From an uncultured Tenacibaculum sp. (GTDB lineage Bacteria > Bacteroidota > Bacteroidia > Flavobacteriales > Flavobacteriaceae): DNA of 64,000 nucleotides. A model generated the notes under the pieces. The model did no database searches and was not told where the DNA came from. It was given only the letters and a program-made list of their open reading frames with translations. The stretch's first letter is position 1. Each line of letters starts with the position of its first letter. Below are positions 44,865 through 53,933 of the stretch, one piece after another. Location: assembly GCA_947493285.1 (NCBI GenBank), contig CANLQH010000005.1, positions 62,001 through 126,000 on the forward strand, written 5' to 3'. A program made the position numbers and the translations under genes.

Positions 44865-47261
44865 ATGAAGACAATTTTCGCACTTTTAACTGTGCTATTA
44901 TCTACTCAATTGGTTGCTCAATTTTCTTTAACAGGAAAAGTAGTAAACAGCAATAGCGAACCTATTTCTTTTGCTAACATAACTTTATTAAATACAAAAA
45001 CGAAAAGCATTTATAAAGGAAGTATTACTGAGGATGACGGAACCTTTATAATCAAAAATATCTCTCCTAATAATTATGAATTACGAATCAGTTTTATTGG
45101 ATATAGGGAAGTGATTAAAACTCTAAAAATAGACAAGACATTAAATCTAAAAAATATTCTTTTAGTAGAAGATCCAGAAACATTAAACGAAATTGAAATT
45201 ACAGCTAAAAAACCTACTATAAAACGAAAAGTAGATCGTTTAGTATTTAATGTTGAAAATACCGTGTTATCTACAGGAAACGCTTGGGATGCATTAAAGA
45301 AAACTCCTGGAGTATTAGAACGAAATGGTAATTTAACCATACGAAACTCCAACAATATTATCATTTTAATTAATGACAAACGAGTATACTTATCTAACAC
45401 TGAGTTAAAAGATTTACTAGAAGGAACTTCTGCTCAAGATATTACTTCTATAGAAGTTATTACCAATCCGCCAGCAAAATATGAAGCTGCAGGAAATTCA
45501 GTATTAAATATTAAAATGAAAAAGAATTTAGTAACTGGTTATAAAGGAAAAGTTGGCACTTCATATCGTAAGGCACGTTTTTCTTCAGGAAATATTAACA
45601 CTTCTCACTATTTTAAAAACAAGGATATCAACTTATATACAAGCTATTCTCATAGCCGAGGCAGAGGAAATCGATTAGAAGAAGAAGTAATAAGCTTTAA
45701 TCGTGGAAATTCTACCGAAAAATATCATTCTTTTTTAGATAGAAATTCATGGTATTGTACACATAACTTCCGATTGAATTCAGAGTTTTATCTAAATAAA
45801 AAAAGTAGTTTAACTTTAGGTAGCCAGTTATATTACAATCCTGATTGGAAAGCAAAAAACAAAACTAATTCGGATGTATTGAATGCTATGGATGCAATTC
45901 AATCTTCTTTTTTCACATTAAATCAATCTGATAGTAATACAAAAAACCTGGGTTTAGATGCTACTTATGAATGGCAACTTTCAGATACCGAAAAACTAAG
46001 TATTAGTGGTCATTTTACTGATTACAAAAAAACGGGAAACCAAGAAGTAAAAACTGATTTCTTTGATATTGATAAAAATCTTACAAACAATACAACATTT
46101 GAAACATTTACTGAACAAAAGACAAAAATCTACAACTCTCAACTAGATTATGAATATAAAATTAATGATGATTCTAAATTTGAAACTGGTTTTAAATATT
46201 CACAAATTAACTCTACAAGTGATTTAAAACATTATAATTTATTAAACAATCAACTAGAAATAAACAATTCAAAATCTAATATGTTTATGTATGATGAAGA
46301 CAATATTTCTGGATATTTAAGTTATCAAACCAACTTAGGAAAACTAAGCTTAAAAGCAGGGTTACGAGGTGAGTATACTTCATTAACAGGAAATTCAGTT
46401 ACTTTAAATCAAATAAACAAAGACCTTTATTTTAAATTATTTCCTACTTTGTATGTGCAATATTCTCCTACCGACAATAATCAATTAGGTTTTACTTATG
46501 GAAAACGAATTAGCAGACCTAACTATTCCTCTTTAAATCCGTTTAAATTTTATTATAGTGATTATTCTTTTTACGAAGGAAATCCTAAACTAAAACCTTC
46601 CATTACTCATAATGTAGAATTCCAATATACCTTTAACAAAAAATATAATTTCGACATCTATTATAGTTTTGTTTCATATTATATTACAGAAATTAACTTC
46701 CAAAATAACAATACAAATACCTTACGATATTCATTTGTTAACATTCCTAAAAACACAGATTATGGTTTTAGTTTTAACACAAATCAAAATATTTCTGATA
46801 GATGGAATTTCTATACACAACACAATGTATATTATAACGAAGATCGATTTACTGCTTTAGAAAATAATAATCAATTAGTGAAAAATAGTATTTGGGGATA
46901 TTATGGTTTTATATCTACAAGCTATCAGCTTTTAAAAGACAAAAGTTTATCTGCTGAATTAAGTTTTTATATGGTTACCGATGGAATTCAAGGTTCTTTA
47001 ACTATAGAAGGAAACGAAGACTTATCTTTCGGAGTTACTAAAAAACTATTCAATGAAAGAGCAAAACTATCAGTTCAAGTATCTGATATTTTAAAGTCTC
47101 AAATCGTAAAAGTTTCTACAGACTACTTAAATCAAAACAACTATTTTATTGATAACATGGAAACTCAATATATTCGAGTAGGATTTACTTACAACTTCGG
47201 AAATCAATCTTTAAAAAACAAAAAGAGTAAAAAGAAAATTACAGAAAAAGATAGATTATAA
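44865..47261 (+). CDS. Outer-membrane beta-barrel receptor (TonB-receptor-like, OMP_b-brl_3 type)
   Basis: 798 aa from ATG 44865 (signal peptide MKTIFALLTVLLSTQLVAQ). Carboxypeptidase-regulatory-like domain (about 21-100; LTGKVVNSNSEPISFANITL), plug-like domain (about 105-220; LNEIEITAKKP, ALKKTPGVLERNGNL, SIEVITNPPAKYEAAG), then a long barrel with many aromatic strands and a final FTYNFG. A lysine-rich tail follows the barrel. Divergent from a two-component system with regularly spaced repeats between them. The ligand is unknown. Confidence 0.88.
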   Translation: MKTIFALLTVLLSTQLVAQFSLTGKVVNSNSEPISFANITLLNTKTKSIYKGSITEDDGTFIIKNISPNNYELRISFIGYREVIKTLKIDKTLNLKNILLVEDPETLNEIEITAKKPTIKRKVDRLVFNVENTVLSTGNAWDALKKTPGVLERNGNLTIRNSNNIIILINDKRVYLSNTELKDLLEGTSAQDITSIEVITNPPAKYEAAGNSVLNIKMKKNLVTGYKGKVGTSYRKARFSSGNINTSHYFKNKDINLYTSYSHSRGRGNRLEEEVISFNRGNSTEKYHSFLDRNSWYCTHNFRLNSEFYLNKKSSLTLGSQLYYNPDWKAKNKTNSDVLNAMDAIQSSFFTLNQSDSNTKNLGLDATYEWQLSDTEKLSISGHFTDYKKTGNQEVKTDFFDIDKNLTNNTTFETFTEQKTKIYNSQLDYEYKINDDSKFETGFKYSQINSTSDLKHYNLLNNQLEINNSKSNMFMYDEDNISGYLSYQTNLGKLSLKAGLRGEYTSLTGNSVTLNQINKDLYFKLFPTLYVQYSPTDNNQLGFTYGKRISRPNYSSLNPFKFYYSDYSFYEGNPKLKPSITHNVEFQYTFNKKYNFDIYYSFVSYYITEINFQNNNTNTLRYSFVNIPKNTDYGFSFNTNQNISDRWNFYTQHNVYYNEDRFTALENNNQLVKNSIWGYYGFISTSYQLLKDKSLSAELSFYMVTDGIQGSLTIEGNEDLSFGVTKKLFNERAKLSVQVSDILKSQIVKVSTDYLNQNNYFIDNMETQYIRVGFTYNFGNQSLKNKKSKKKITEKDRL

Positions 47262-47304
47262 AACAAAAAGAGTAAAAAGAAAATTACAGAAAAAGATAGA
47301 TTAT
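47215..47304 (+). repeat. 45-bp tandem duplication across the receptor stop codon
   Basis: Two perfect 45-bp units (47215-47259 and 47260-47304). The first contains the receptor's last 14 codons and, across the unit junction, its TAA. The second is in frame and would add 15 sense codons and an identical stop if the first were read through. The absence of mismatches points to a recent event. Confidence 0.92.
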
Positions 47305-47310
47305 AAAACA

Positions 47311-47340
47311 AAAAACTCGTGGTTAAAACCACGAGTTTTT
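47311..47340. terminator. Bidirectional terminator between the receptor gene and metK
   Basis: AAAAACTCGTGGTT / AACCACGAGTTTTT inverted repeat with flanking runs, between convergent genes. Confidence 0.9.
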
Positions 47341-47366
47341 ATTTAATATATTTAACTTATTACATC

Positions 47367-48620
47367 TTACAGTTCAAAGCTCTCTTTTACTTTAGTTACA
47401 TAATCTAACTTTTCCCAAGTAAACAATTCTACATCCATTATTTTACTTTCTCCGTTAGGTTGCGTAAATGTTTTAGAAACTACTTCATTTATACGTCCCA
47501 TATGTCCGTAAGCAGCAGTTTCGCTATACATAGGTGTACGTAATTTTAACCTTGTTTCAATAGCGTGTGGACGCATATCAAAAATTTCAGAAACTTTTTG
47601 AGCAATCTCACCATCAGTTAAATCAACTTTTGATGTACCATAAGTATCTACAAAAATCCCCATAGGCTCTACCACTCCAATAGCATATGAAACCTGTACT
47701 AAAACTTCACTACATAAACCAGCAGCTACTAAGTTTTTAGCAATATGACGTGTTGCATACGCTGCACTTCGATCTACTTTACTAGGATCTTTTCCTGAAA
47801 AAGCTCCACCACCGTGTGCTCCTTTTCCTCCATACGTATCAACAATAATCTTACGTCCTGTTAAACCAGTATCTCCATGAGGCCCGCCAATTACAAATTT
47901 TCCTGTTGGGTTGATATGATATTTAATTTCATCATTAAATAACGCTTGAATTTCAGGAGATAATTGTGCTTTAACTCTAGGAATTAAAATCTCTACAATA
48001 TCCTTTCTAATTTTAGCTAACATTTCTTCATCATCAGCAAAATCATCATGCTGAGTAGAAACAACAATAGCTTCTATACGTTGTGGCACATTATCATCAG
48101 AATACTCAATAGTCACCTGACTTTTAGCATCTGGACGTAAATACGTAACATCTTTATTTTCTCTACGTAAAACAGCTAACTCTTTTAAGATTAAATGCGA
48201 TAAGTCTAACGCTAAAGGCATGTAGTTTTTAGTTTCATTGGTAGCATACCCAAACATCATTCCTTGATCTCCTGCTCCTTGCTCTTCTTTAGAAGCTCTA
48301 TCTACCCCTCTATTGATGTCATCAGACTGTTCGTGAATAGCCGATAAAACTCCACAAGAATTCCCATCAAACATATACTCTCCTTTTGTATAACCAATCT
48401 TGTTGATTACCTCACGAGCAATCTTTTGAACGTCTAAATAAGTTCTTGATTTCACCTCTCCTGCCAATACAACTTGACCAGTAGTTACTAGAGTTTCACA
48501 AGCCACTTTAGATTCTGAATCAAAAGCTAAAAAATTATCTATTAAAGCATCAGATATTTGATCTGCAACTTTATCTGGATGTCCTTCAGAAACACTTTCT
48601 GAAGTAAAAAAATATGACAT
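47367..48620 (-). CDS. metK: S-adenosylmethionine synthetase
   Basis: Makes SAM from methionine and ATP. 417 aa, normal length plus a short insert around 118-135 of the flavobacterial type. Motifs are [21 protein letters not shown] at the start, [12 protein letters not shown], and [19 protein letters not shown] near the middle. The 5' leader (about 130 nt) carries a strong SAM-II riboswitch match, and the region next to the ATG can pair with a segment just after the aptamer. Confidence 0.97.
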   Translation of the reverse strand: MSYFFTSESVSEGHPDKVADQISDALIDNFLAFDSESKVACETLVTTGQVVLAGEVKSRTYLDVQKIAREVINKIGYTKGEYMFDGNSCGVLSAIHEQSDDINRGVDRASKEEQGAGDQGMMFGYATNETKNYMPLALDLSHLILKELAVLRRENKDVTYLRPDAKSQVTIEYSDDNVPQRIEAIVVSTQHDDFADDEEMLAKIRKDIVEILIPRVKAQLSPEIQALFNDEIKYHINPTGKFVIGGPHGDTGLTGRKIIVDTYGGKGAHGGGAFSGKDPSKVDRSAAYATRHIAKNLVAAGLCSEVLVQVSYAIGVVEPMGIFVDTYGTSKVDLTDGEIAQKVSEIFDMRPHAIETRLKLRTPMYSETAAYGHMGRINEVVSKTFTQPNGESKIMDVELFTWEKLDYVTKVKESFEL

Positions 48621-48622
48621 AA

Positions 48623-48680
48623 ACTTCTTTTTTTAAATTAACGGAAGAAAAACTTGAATTGCTTGGTCGCGTAAAGAAGT
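48623..48680 (-). promoter_or_regulatory. Candidate start-region sequestering helix of metK
   Basis: In the minus-strand RNA, ACUUCUUU (48680-48673) is fully complementary to AAAGAAGU (48630-48623), which ends two bases before the metK ATG. The first segment starts 10 nt after the SAM-II aptamer. Pairing would hide the translation start region, as in an expression platform. Confidence 0.45.
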
Positions 48681-48689
48681 AGAAAATTA

Positions 48690-48738
48690 CTGCTTTAGCA
48701 TTTTTTATAGAGGTTGCAATCAGATCAAATTTTTCCTC
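48690..48738 (-). ncRNA. SAM-II riboswitch candidate ahead of metK
   Basis: Minus-strand RNA reads P1 GAGG (48738-48735) ... CCTC, a loop with ATTTG and then ATTGCAA directly before P1 3', an A-rich linker TATAAAAAAT, and GCTAAAGCAG. This reproduces SAM-II: UUU, 7 nt, UUGCAA spacing; P2b pairing of TTGC with GC(T)AA; and P2a pairing of CTG in the loop with the terminal CAG. All elements are in order and at the reference spacing. The metK -7 box lies 13 bp upstream. Confidence 0.78.
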
Positions 48739-48750
48739 AAAAATCAGCCG

Positions 48751-48758
48751 CAAAGTTA
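48751..48758 (-). promoter_or_regulatory. Putative -7 box of metK
   Basis: Minus strand TAACTTTG, exact TAnnTTTG match. Transcription would begin about 10 nt before the SAM-II aptamer, which fits an aptamer at the very 5' end. Confidence 0.55.
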
Positions 48759-48864
48759 TTGATTAAATTCATATTTAAAAAAGCTTTTTGTTAAAAAAGA
48801 ACTAAAATTAAAATTCTATATACGTAGTATATAAAACTTTAAGAATAAAAAATAACATAAAAAA

Positions 48865-48897
48865 TTTGGATATTAAATTTTTATGAATGAATATTTG
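48865..48897 (+). promoter_or_regulatory. Putative promoter of the S-box/metY operon
   Basis: TTTG (48865-48868), 21-bp spacer, AATATTTG (48890-48897), one mismatch from TAnnTTTG. It ends 32 bp before the SAM-I aptamer. Confidence 0.5.
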
Positions 48898-48929
48898 TGC
48901 TCGTAAAAGTTCAAACACTTATTGACGAT

Positions 48930-49042
48930 GTTATCAAGAAAGGTGGAGGGATTAGACCCTATGAAGCCTTAGCAACCCTTTGTTCTAAACAAAGAAGGTG
49001 CTAAATTCTACCAAAGCAATTAAATGCGTAAGGATAGATAAC
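48930..49042 (+). ncRNA. SAM-I (S-box) riboswitch
   Basis: P1 closes GTTATC (48930) with GATAAC (49037-49042). The conserved core is easy to read: AGGTGGAGGGATTAGACCC, then TGAAGCCTTAGCAACCC, a variable P3 hairpin, AAGGTGCTAAATTCTACC, and the closing strand. It senses SAM and should switch off the methionine genes downstream when SAM is plentiful. Confidence 0.95.
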
Positions 49043-49047
49043 CCAAA

Positions 49048-49131
49048 AGAAGTTTCTATGTAAAAACTACAGAGACTTCTTATAATTTCTTAATAACATT
49101 TTTCTAGTAAGCAACATCTTTAACAGATGTG
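49048..49131 (+). terminator. Expression-platform hairpins after the S-box
   Basis: First hairpin AGAAGTTTCT (49048-49057) with AGAGACTTCT (49071-49080, one G-U). Second hairpin ACATCT/AGATGT (49114-49130), followed by a T-rich stretch GTTTTGGCTTTTGTTTT. Either could be the SAM-dependent terminator; neither has a classic uninterrupted T-run. Confidence 0.55.
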
Positions 49132-49177
49132 TTTTGGCTTTTGTTTTAATTTTTTATTAACTCAAAAAACAAGAAAA

Positions 49178-50470
49178 ATGAGTACACAAAAATTTGCAAC
49201 AAATGCGTTGCACGCAGGACATGACGTAACACAAACAGGAGGTACTAGAGCAGTTCCTATTTATCAAACCACGTCTTACGTGTTTAATGATTCTGAGCAT
49301 GCAGCTAATTTATTCTCATTAAAAGAATTAGGCTTTATTTACACCCGATTAAACAATCCTACCAATCAAATTTTACAAGAACGTTTGGCAGCTCTAGAGG
49401 GAGGTATTAGCGCGGTAGTATTCGCATCAGGTACCGCAGCAATTTCAACAGGATTACTAACGCTTCTTAAAGCAGGAGATCACATCGTTGCTTCGAGTAG
49501 CTTGTATGGAGGCACCTACAATTTGTTAAATGTTACCTTGCCAAGACTAGGTATTACAACCACTTTTGTAGACGCATCAAATCCAGAAAATTTTGAAAAA
49601 GCAGTACAGGAAAACACCAAAGCATTCTTTGTAGAATCCTTAGGAAATCCAAAATTAGATGTATTAGACCTACAAGGAATTTCTACCTATGCAAAGAAAG
49701 CGCAGGTTCCGTTTATTGTAGATAATACCGTAGCTACTCCTGCCCTATTAAACCCAATTGAACACGGTGCTAATATTGTAATCCACTCACTAACCAAATA
49801 CATTGGCGGACAAGGAAACTCTTTAGGAGGTGTTATAATTGATGGTGGTAATTTTGATTGGTCTAATGGTAAGTTCCCTGAGTTTACTGAACCTTCAAAA
49901 GGATATCACGGATTAAAATATCACGAAACTTTAGGAGCCGCTTCTTATACTTTTAAACTCATTCTTGAAGGTCTACGAGATTACGGTGGTGCCCTAAGTC
50001 CTACCAATGCATTTCAAATCATTCAGGGATTAGAAACCTTAGAAGTGAGAATTCAAAAACACAGTGAAAACGCCTTAGCTTTAGCTAAATGGCTAGAAGA
50101 GCAAGAAGAAGTTGCTTGGGTAAATTACCCTGGTTTAGAAAGTAGTAAATACAAATCTAACGCAAAAAAATACCTACCAAAAGGACAAAGCGGAATTGTA
50201 ACTTTTGGTACGAAAGGCGGATATGAAGCTGCTAAAACTATTGCAGACAATGCTCAAATATTTTCATTATTAGCAAATATTGGTGATACAAAATCTCTAA
50301 TTATTCATCCTGCAAGTACCACGCATCAACAACTCTCAGAAGAGCAACAAGCTAGTACAGGAGTTACCGCAGATTTAATTCGATTGTCTGTTGGTCTTGA
50401 AAATATAGAGGATTTAAAATCTGATTTAAAAGAAGCTTTTTCTAAAATAGCTAAGGAAGTTTTAGTGTAA
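49178..50470 (+). CDS. metY: O-acetylhomoserine aminocarboxypropyltransferase (sulfhydrylase)
   Basis: PLP enzyme of the Cys/Met metabolism family, 430 aa, making homocysteine from O-acetylhomoserine and sulfide. Start at ATG 49178 (MSTQKFATNALHAGHD); the frame extends upstream into the leader and is not used. The PLP lysine lies in HSLTKYIGGQGNSLGG, and the longer MetY-type loop (FPEFTEPSKGYHGLKY) separates it from MetB/MetZ. First gene under the S-box. Confidence 0.95.
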   Translation: MSTQKFATNALHAGHDVTQTGGTRAVPIYQTTSYVFNDSEHAANLFSLKELGFIYTRLNNPTNQILQERLAALEGGISAVVFASGTAAISTGLLTLLKAGDHIVASSSLYGGTYNLLNVTLPRLGITTTFVDASNPENFEKAVQENTKAFFVESLGNPKLDVLDLQGISTYAKKAQVPFIVDNTVATPALLNPIEHGANIVIHSLTKYIGGQGNSLGGVIIDGGNFDWSNGKFPEFTEPSKGYHGLKYHETLGAASYTFKLILEGLRDYGGALSPTNAFQIIQGLETLEVRIQKHSENALALAKWLEEQEEVAWVNYPGLESSKYKSNAKKYLPKGQSGIVTFGTKGGYEAAKTIADNAQIFSLLANIGDTKSLIIHPASTTHQQLSEEQQASTGVTADLIRLSVGLENIEDLKSDLKEAFSKIAKEVLV

Positions 50471-50491
50471 CATTTTCTCTAAAAGTAAAAC

Positions 50492-53400
50492 ATGAGCTCA
50501 TCTATAACATTAAAGCATCTAAACATTCAAAACTACCATACAGAGAACGGTACAGCGTATTCTAGTTTAGCCTTAAGTTATCAAACATTTGGTAAAAAAC
50601 TGGGCACTGCTCCTGTTGTTTTGATTAATCATGCATTAACAGGTAACAGCGATGTTGCTGGAGAAAATGGTTGGTGGAGTGACCTTATTGGTAAAAACAA
50701 GGTAATTAATACAGAAGAATATTCGGTGCTATGCTTTAATATCCCTGGTAATGGCTATGATAATTTTATTATTGAAGACTATAAAAATTTTGTAGCTAGA
50801 GATATTGCTAACATTTTTCTATTAGGGTTAAAAGAATTAAAAATCAATAAACTTTTTGCCTTAATAGGAGGTTCTCTTGGAGGAGGTATAGCTTGGGAAA
50901 TGGTGATCATAAATCCAAAAATAACCCAACATTTAATTCCTGTTGCAACCGACTGGAAATCGACAGATTGGTTAATTGCCAATTGTCAAATACAAGAATT
51001 GTTTTTAATAAACTCAAGCAATCCTGTTCATGATGCTCGTATGCATGCCATGTTATGTTATAGAACTCCAAAGTCTTTTAAAAACAGATTTCAACGAACA
51101 AAAAACGAAGAATTACAGCTTTTTAATGTAGAAAGTTGGCTTTTACATCATGGTAAAAAATTACAAGAAAGGTACCAGCTAGCATCCTACAAGTTAATGA
51201 ATCAGTTACTTAAAACAATTGATGTTACCAAAGGAAGAGAAGCACTAAATGTATTAGAAAAAATAGCAGCAGACATTCACATTATTGGTGTAAGTTCTGA
51301 TTTGTTTTTTACTGCGGAAGAAAATAGAGAAACTCAAAAAGAACTAGCCACCGTACATCCAAATGTTACTTATAACGAGATAAATTCTGTACACGGGCAT
51401 GATGCTTTTTTAATAGAATATGAACAACTAAAGAAGATAATAGAACCCATCTTCAACAAAAATATAACAACTAAAAAAATGAAAGTTTTAAAGTTTGGAG
51501 GAAAATCCTTGTCTAATGAAGGAATTAGCAACGTAGTTTCTATCATAGAGCAAAAAATAAATGAAGGAGAGCGAATTACTGTAGTAGTATCTGCACGTGG
51601 AAATGCTACAGATACTTTAGAACGTATTTTAGAAAAAGCAGCTAAAAACGAAGTGTACACAGAGCAATTAGAAGCTTTTAAAAGAGAACAAGCATTAATA
51701 ACACCTTTGGTAGATTTTACTGAAGAATTTAATAGACTAGAAAAACTTTTTGAAGGCGTAAGTTTATTAGGTGATTATAGTACTAAAATTAAAGATGAAG
51801 TATTAGCCCAAGGCGAATTATTATCTATTAAAACAGTTGTCGAATTACTACATCAAAAAGGAATTGATGCCCATCCTACCGATGCTAGAAGGCTTCTTAA
51901 AACGGATGAAAATTACGGAAACGCACAGCCTATAATTAATCTTTCTAAAGAAAACGTACACACTCATTTTAAAAAGCAAAACAGTAATACCGTAAATATT
52001 GTTACCGGATTTATTGCTTCTACAGAAAAAAATGAAACTACTACCTTGGGTAGAAACGGAAGTAATTATACTGCTTCATTATTAGCTAACTATCTAGATG
52101 CAGAAGAGCTTCAAAATTACACCCATGTAGATGGAATTTTTACTGCGAATCCGGATTTAGTTCAGGATGCAAAAAAAATTGAAGAATTATCTTTTTCAGA
52201 AGCCAATGAACTTGCCAATTTTGGCGCAACCATTTTACATGCAAAAACCATTGTTCCTTTATTAGAAAAAAACATCAACCTAAGAGTTTTAAACACGTTT
52301 AAACCAAATGATGAAGGAACCTTAATCACAGCAAAATCAAAAGCTAAAGGGATTAAGTCTTTATCGGTATTAGACAATGTAGCTCTTATAAATTTTGAAG
52401 GAAGAGGCTTGCTTGGTAAAGTGGGTGTAGATGCTAGAATCTTTAAAGCACTAAGTAACCAAGGCGTAAGTGTAAGTTTAATTTCTCAAGGTTCTTCAGA
52501 AAGAGGTATTGGTTTAGTAGTTGCTAAAGACAAAGCTTATGAAGCTATAAAGGCCCTTGAAAATGAGTTTGAAAATGATTTTTACACCAAAGATGTAAAC
52601 AAAATTTCAATCATAGATGATGTCTCAGTTATTTCAATAATAGGACAAAATTTAAGTGAGTTTCATCAACCCTTTAATGCTTTAATAAAAAACCAAATAG
52701 TACCGTTATTATTTAACAATACTATCACAGGAAAAAACGTAAGTTTAGTGGTAAAAAATGAGCATTTACATAAAGCTTTAAATGTTATACATGGACAAGT
52801 TTTTGGAGTTGCTAAAAAAATAAACATTGCCGTTTTTGGTAAAGGTTTAGTTGGTGGCACTTTGATTAATCAAATACTTGATAGCACAAAAAACATTTTA
52901 GAAAGACGTAAAATTCAACTTAACATATTTGCTATTGCCAACTCAAAAACTGTACTTCTTACTAAAGATGGAGCTACAAAAAACTGGGAAACGGACTTAA
53001 GTAACACCAAAGAGAATGGCAATATAACCCAAGATATTATTGACTTTGCAAGAGAAAATCATTTAGAAAATTTAATTGCAGTTGACAATACGGCAAGTCA
53101 AGAGTTTACACAAAACTATATTTCCTTAGTAGAAGCAGGATTTGATTTAGTATCCTCAAATAAAATAGCAAATACCGTTTCTTTTGAGTTCTATAAAAAA
53201 CTTAGAAAGACCTTAGAAGAAAACAAAAAAAGCTATTTATATGAAACCAATGTAGGTGCTGGACTTCCATTAATTGACACCATAAAATTACTTCATGATT
53301 CTGGAGAAAATATTACTCGAATACGAGGTGTCTTTTCAGGTTCTTTGAGCTATATATTTAATTATTTTTCTGAAAAAGACGTACCCTTTTCAGAAGTTTT

Positions 53401-53896
53401 ACAAGAAGCTATAGATAAAGGATATACAGAGCCAGATCCTAGAGAAGATTTATGCGGAAATGATGTAGCCAGAAAATTATTGATTCTAGCACGTGAGTTA
53501 GATTTAGAGAATGAATTTGAAGATATTTCCATCAAAAATTTAATTCCAAAAAGTCTAAGAAAAATATCATCTAATGAATTCTTAAAAAGTTTGGTAAACC
53601 TCAACACCTGTTTTCGAGAAAGAAAAAACAAACAGGAAGAAGGTCATGTATTAAGATATATTGGTGATCTACATGGTGATTTACAGCAAGCCAAAGGAGA
53701 ATTGGATGTAAAGTTAGTATCTGTTCCTAAAAATTCTCCCTTAGGAGGTTTAAAAGGATCAGACGCTATTTTTGAAATTTATACAGAATCATACGGAAAA
53801 CAACCTATTGTAATACAAGGAGCTGGAGCAGGTGCAGAAGTTACTGCAAGAGGTGTATTTGGTGACATTTTACGACTAGCAAAAACAAACAACTAA
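50492..53896 (+). CDS. Trifunctional fusion: homoserine O-acetyltransferase + aspartokinase + homoserine dehydrogenase
   Basis: 1134 aa. Residues 1-325 are a MetX-like alpha/beta hydrolase (HALTGNSD, nucleophile Ser128 in GGSLGGG, His303 in HGHDAF). Residues 330-770 are an aspartokinase: Met330 VLKFGGKS, GFIAST, TLGRNGSNYTA, then ACT domains. Residues 775-1134 are homoserine dehydrogenase (NIAVFGKGLVGG, then VSSNKIANT and GVFSGSLSYI). The chain would take aspartate to aspartyl phosphate, and aspartate semialdehyde to homoserine and O-acetylhomoserine, the metY substrate. The frame is continuous with no stop at the joint. An independent start at Met330 is possible. Confidence 0.93.
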   Translation: MSSSITLKHLNIQNYHTENGTAYSSLALSYQTFGKKLGTAPVVLINHALTGNSDVAGENGWWSDLIGKNKVINTEEYSVLCFNIPGNGYDNFIIEDYKNFVARDIANIFLLGLKELKINKLFALIGGSLGGGIAWEMVIINPKITQHLIPVATDWKSTDWLIANCQIQELFLINSSNPVHDARMHAMLCYRTPKSFKNRFQRTKNEELQLFNVESWLLHHGKKLQERYQLASYKLMNQLLKTIDVTKGREALNVLEKIAADIHIIGVSSDLFFTAEENRETQKELATVHPNVTYNEINSVHGHDAFLIEYEQLKKIIEPIFNKNITTKKMKVLKFGGKSLSNEGISNVVSIIEQKINEGERITVVVSARGNATDTLERILEKAAKNEVYTEQLEAFKREQALITPLVDFTEEFNRLEKLFEGVSLLGDYSTKIKDEVLAQGELLSIKTVVELLHQKGIDAHPTDARRLLKTDENYGNAQPIINLSKENVHTHFKKQNSNTVNIVTGFIASTEKNETTTLGRNGSNYTASLLANYLDAEELQNYTHVDGIFTANPDLVQDAKKIEELSFSEANELANFGATILHAKTIVPLLEKNINLRVLNTFKPNDEGTLITAKSKAKGIKSLSVLDNVALINFEGRGLLGKVGVDARIFKALSNQGVSVSLISQGSSERGIGLVVAKDKAYEAIKALENEFENDFYTKDVNKISIIDDVSVISIIGQNLSEFHQPFNALIKNQIVPLLFNNTITGKNVSLVVKNEHLHKALNVIHGQVFGVAKKINIAVFGKGLVGGTLINQILDSTKNILERRKIQLNIFAIANSKTVLLTKDGATKNWETDLSNTKENGNITQDIIDFARENHLENLIAVDNTASQEFTQNYISLVEAGFDLVSSNKIANTVSFEFYKKLRKTLEENKKSYLYETNVGAGLPLIDTIKLLHDSGENITRIRGVFSGSLSYIFNYFSEKDVPFSEVLQEAIDKGYTEPDPREDLCGNDVARKLLILARELDLENEFEDISIKNLIPKSLRKISSNEFLKSLVNLNTCFRERKNKQEEGHVLRYIGDLHGDLQQAKGELDVKLVSVPKNSPLGGLKGSDAIFEIYTESYGKQPIVIQGAGAGAEVTARGVFGDILRLAKTNN

Positions 53897-53906
53897 ACTA
53901 TAAAAC

Positions 53907-53920
53907 AGGTGTACGCACCT
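53907..53920 (+). other. Intercistronic hairpin between the metX-thrA fusion and metZ
   Basis: AGGTG, loop TACG (UNCG type), CACCT, 13 bp before the metZ ATG and not followed by a T-run. It may stabilise or space the message. Confidence 0.5.
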
Positions 53921-53933
53921 TAAAAAGAAAAAA

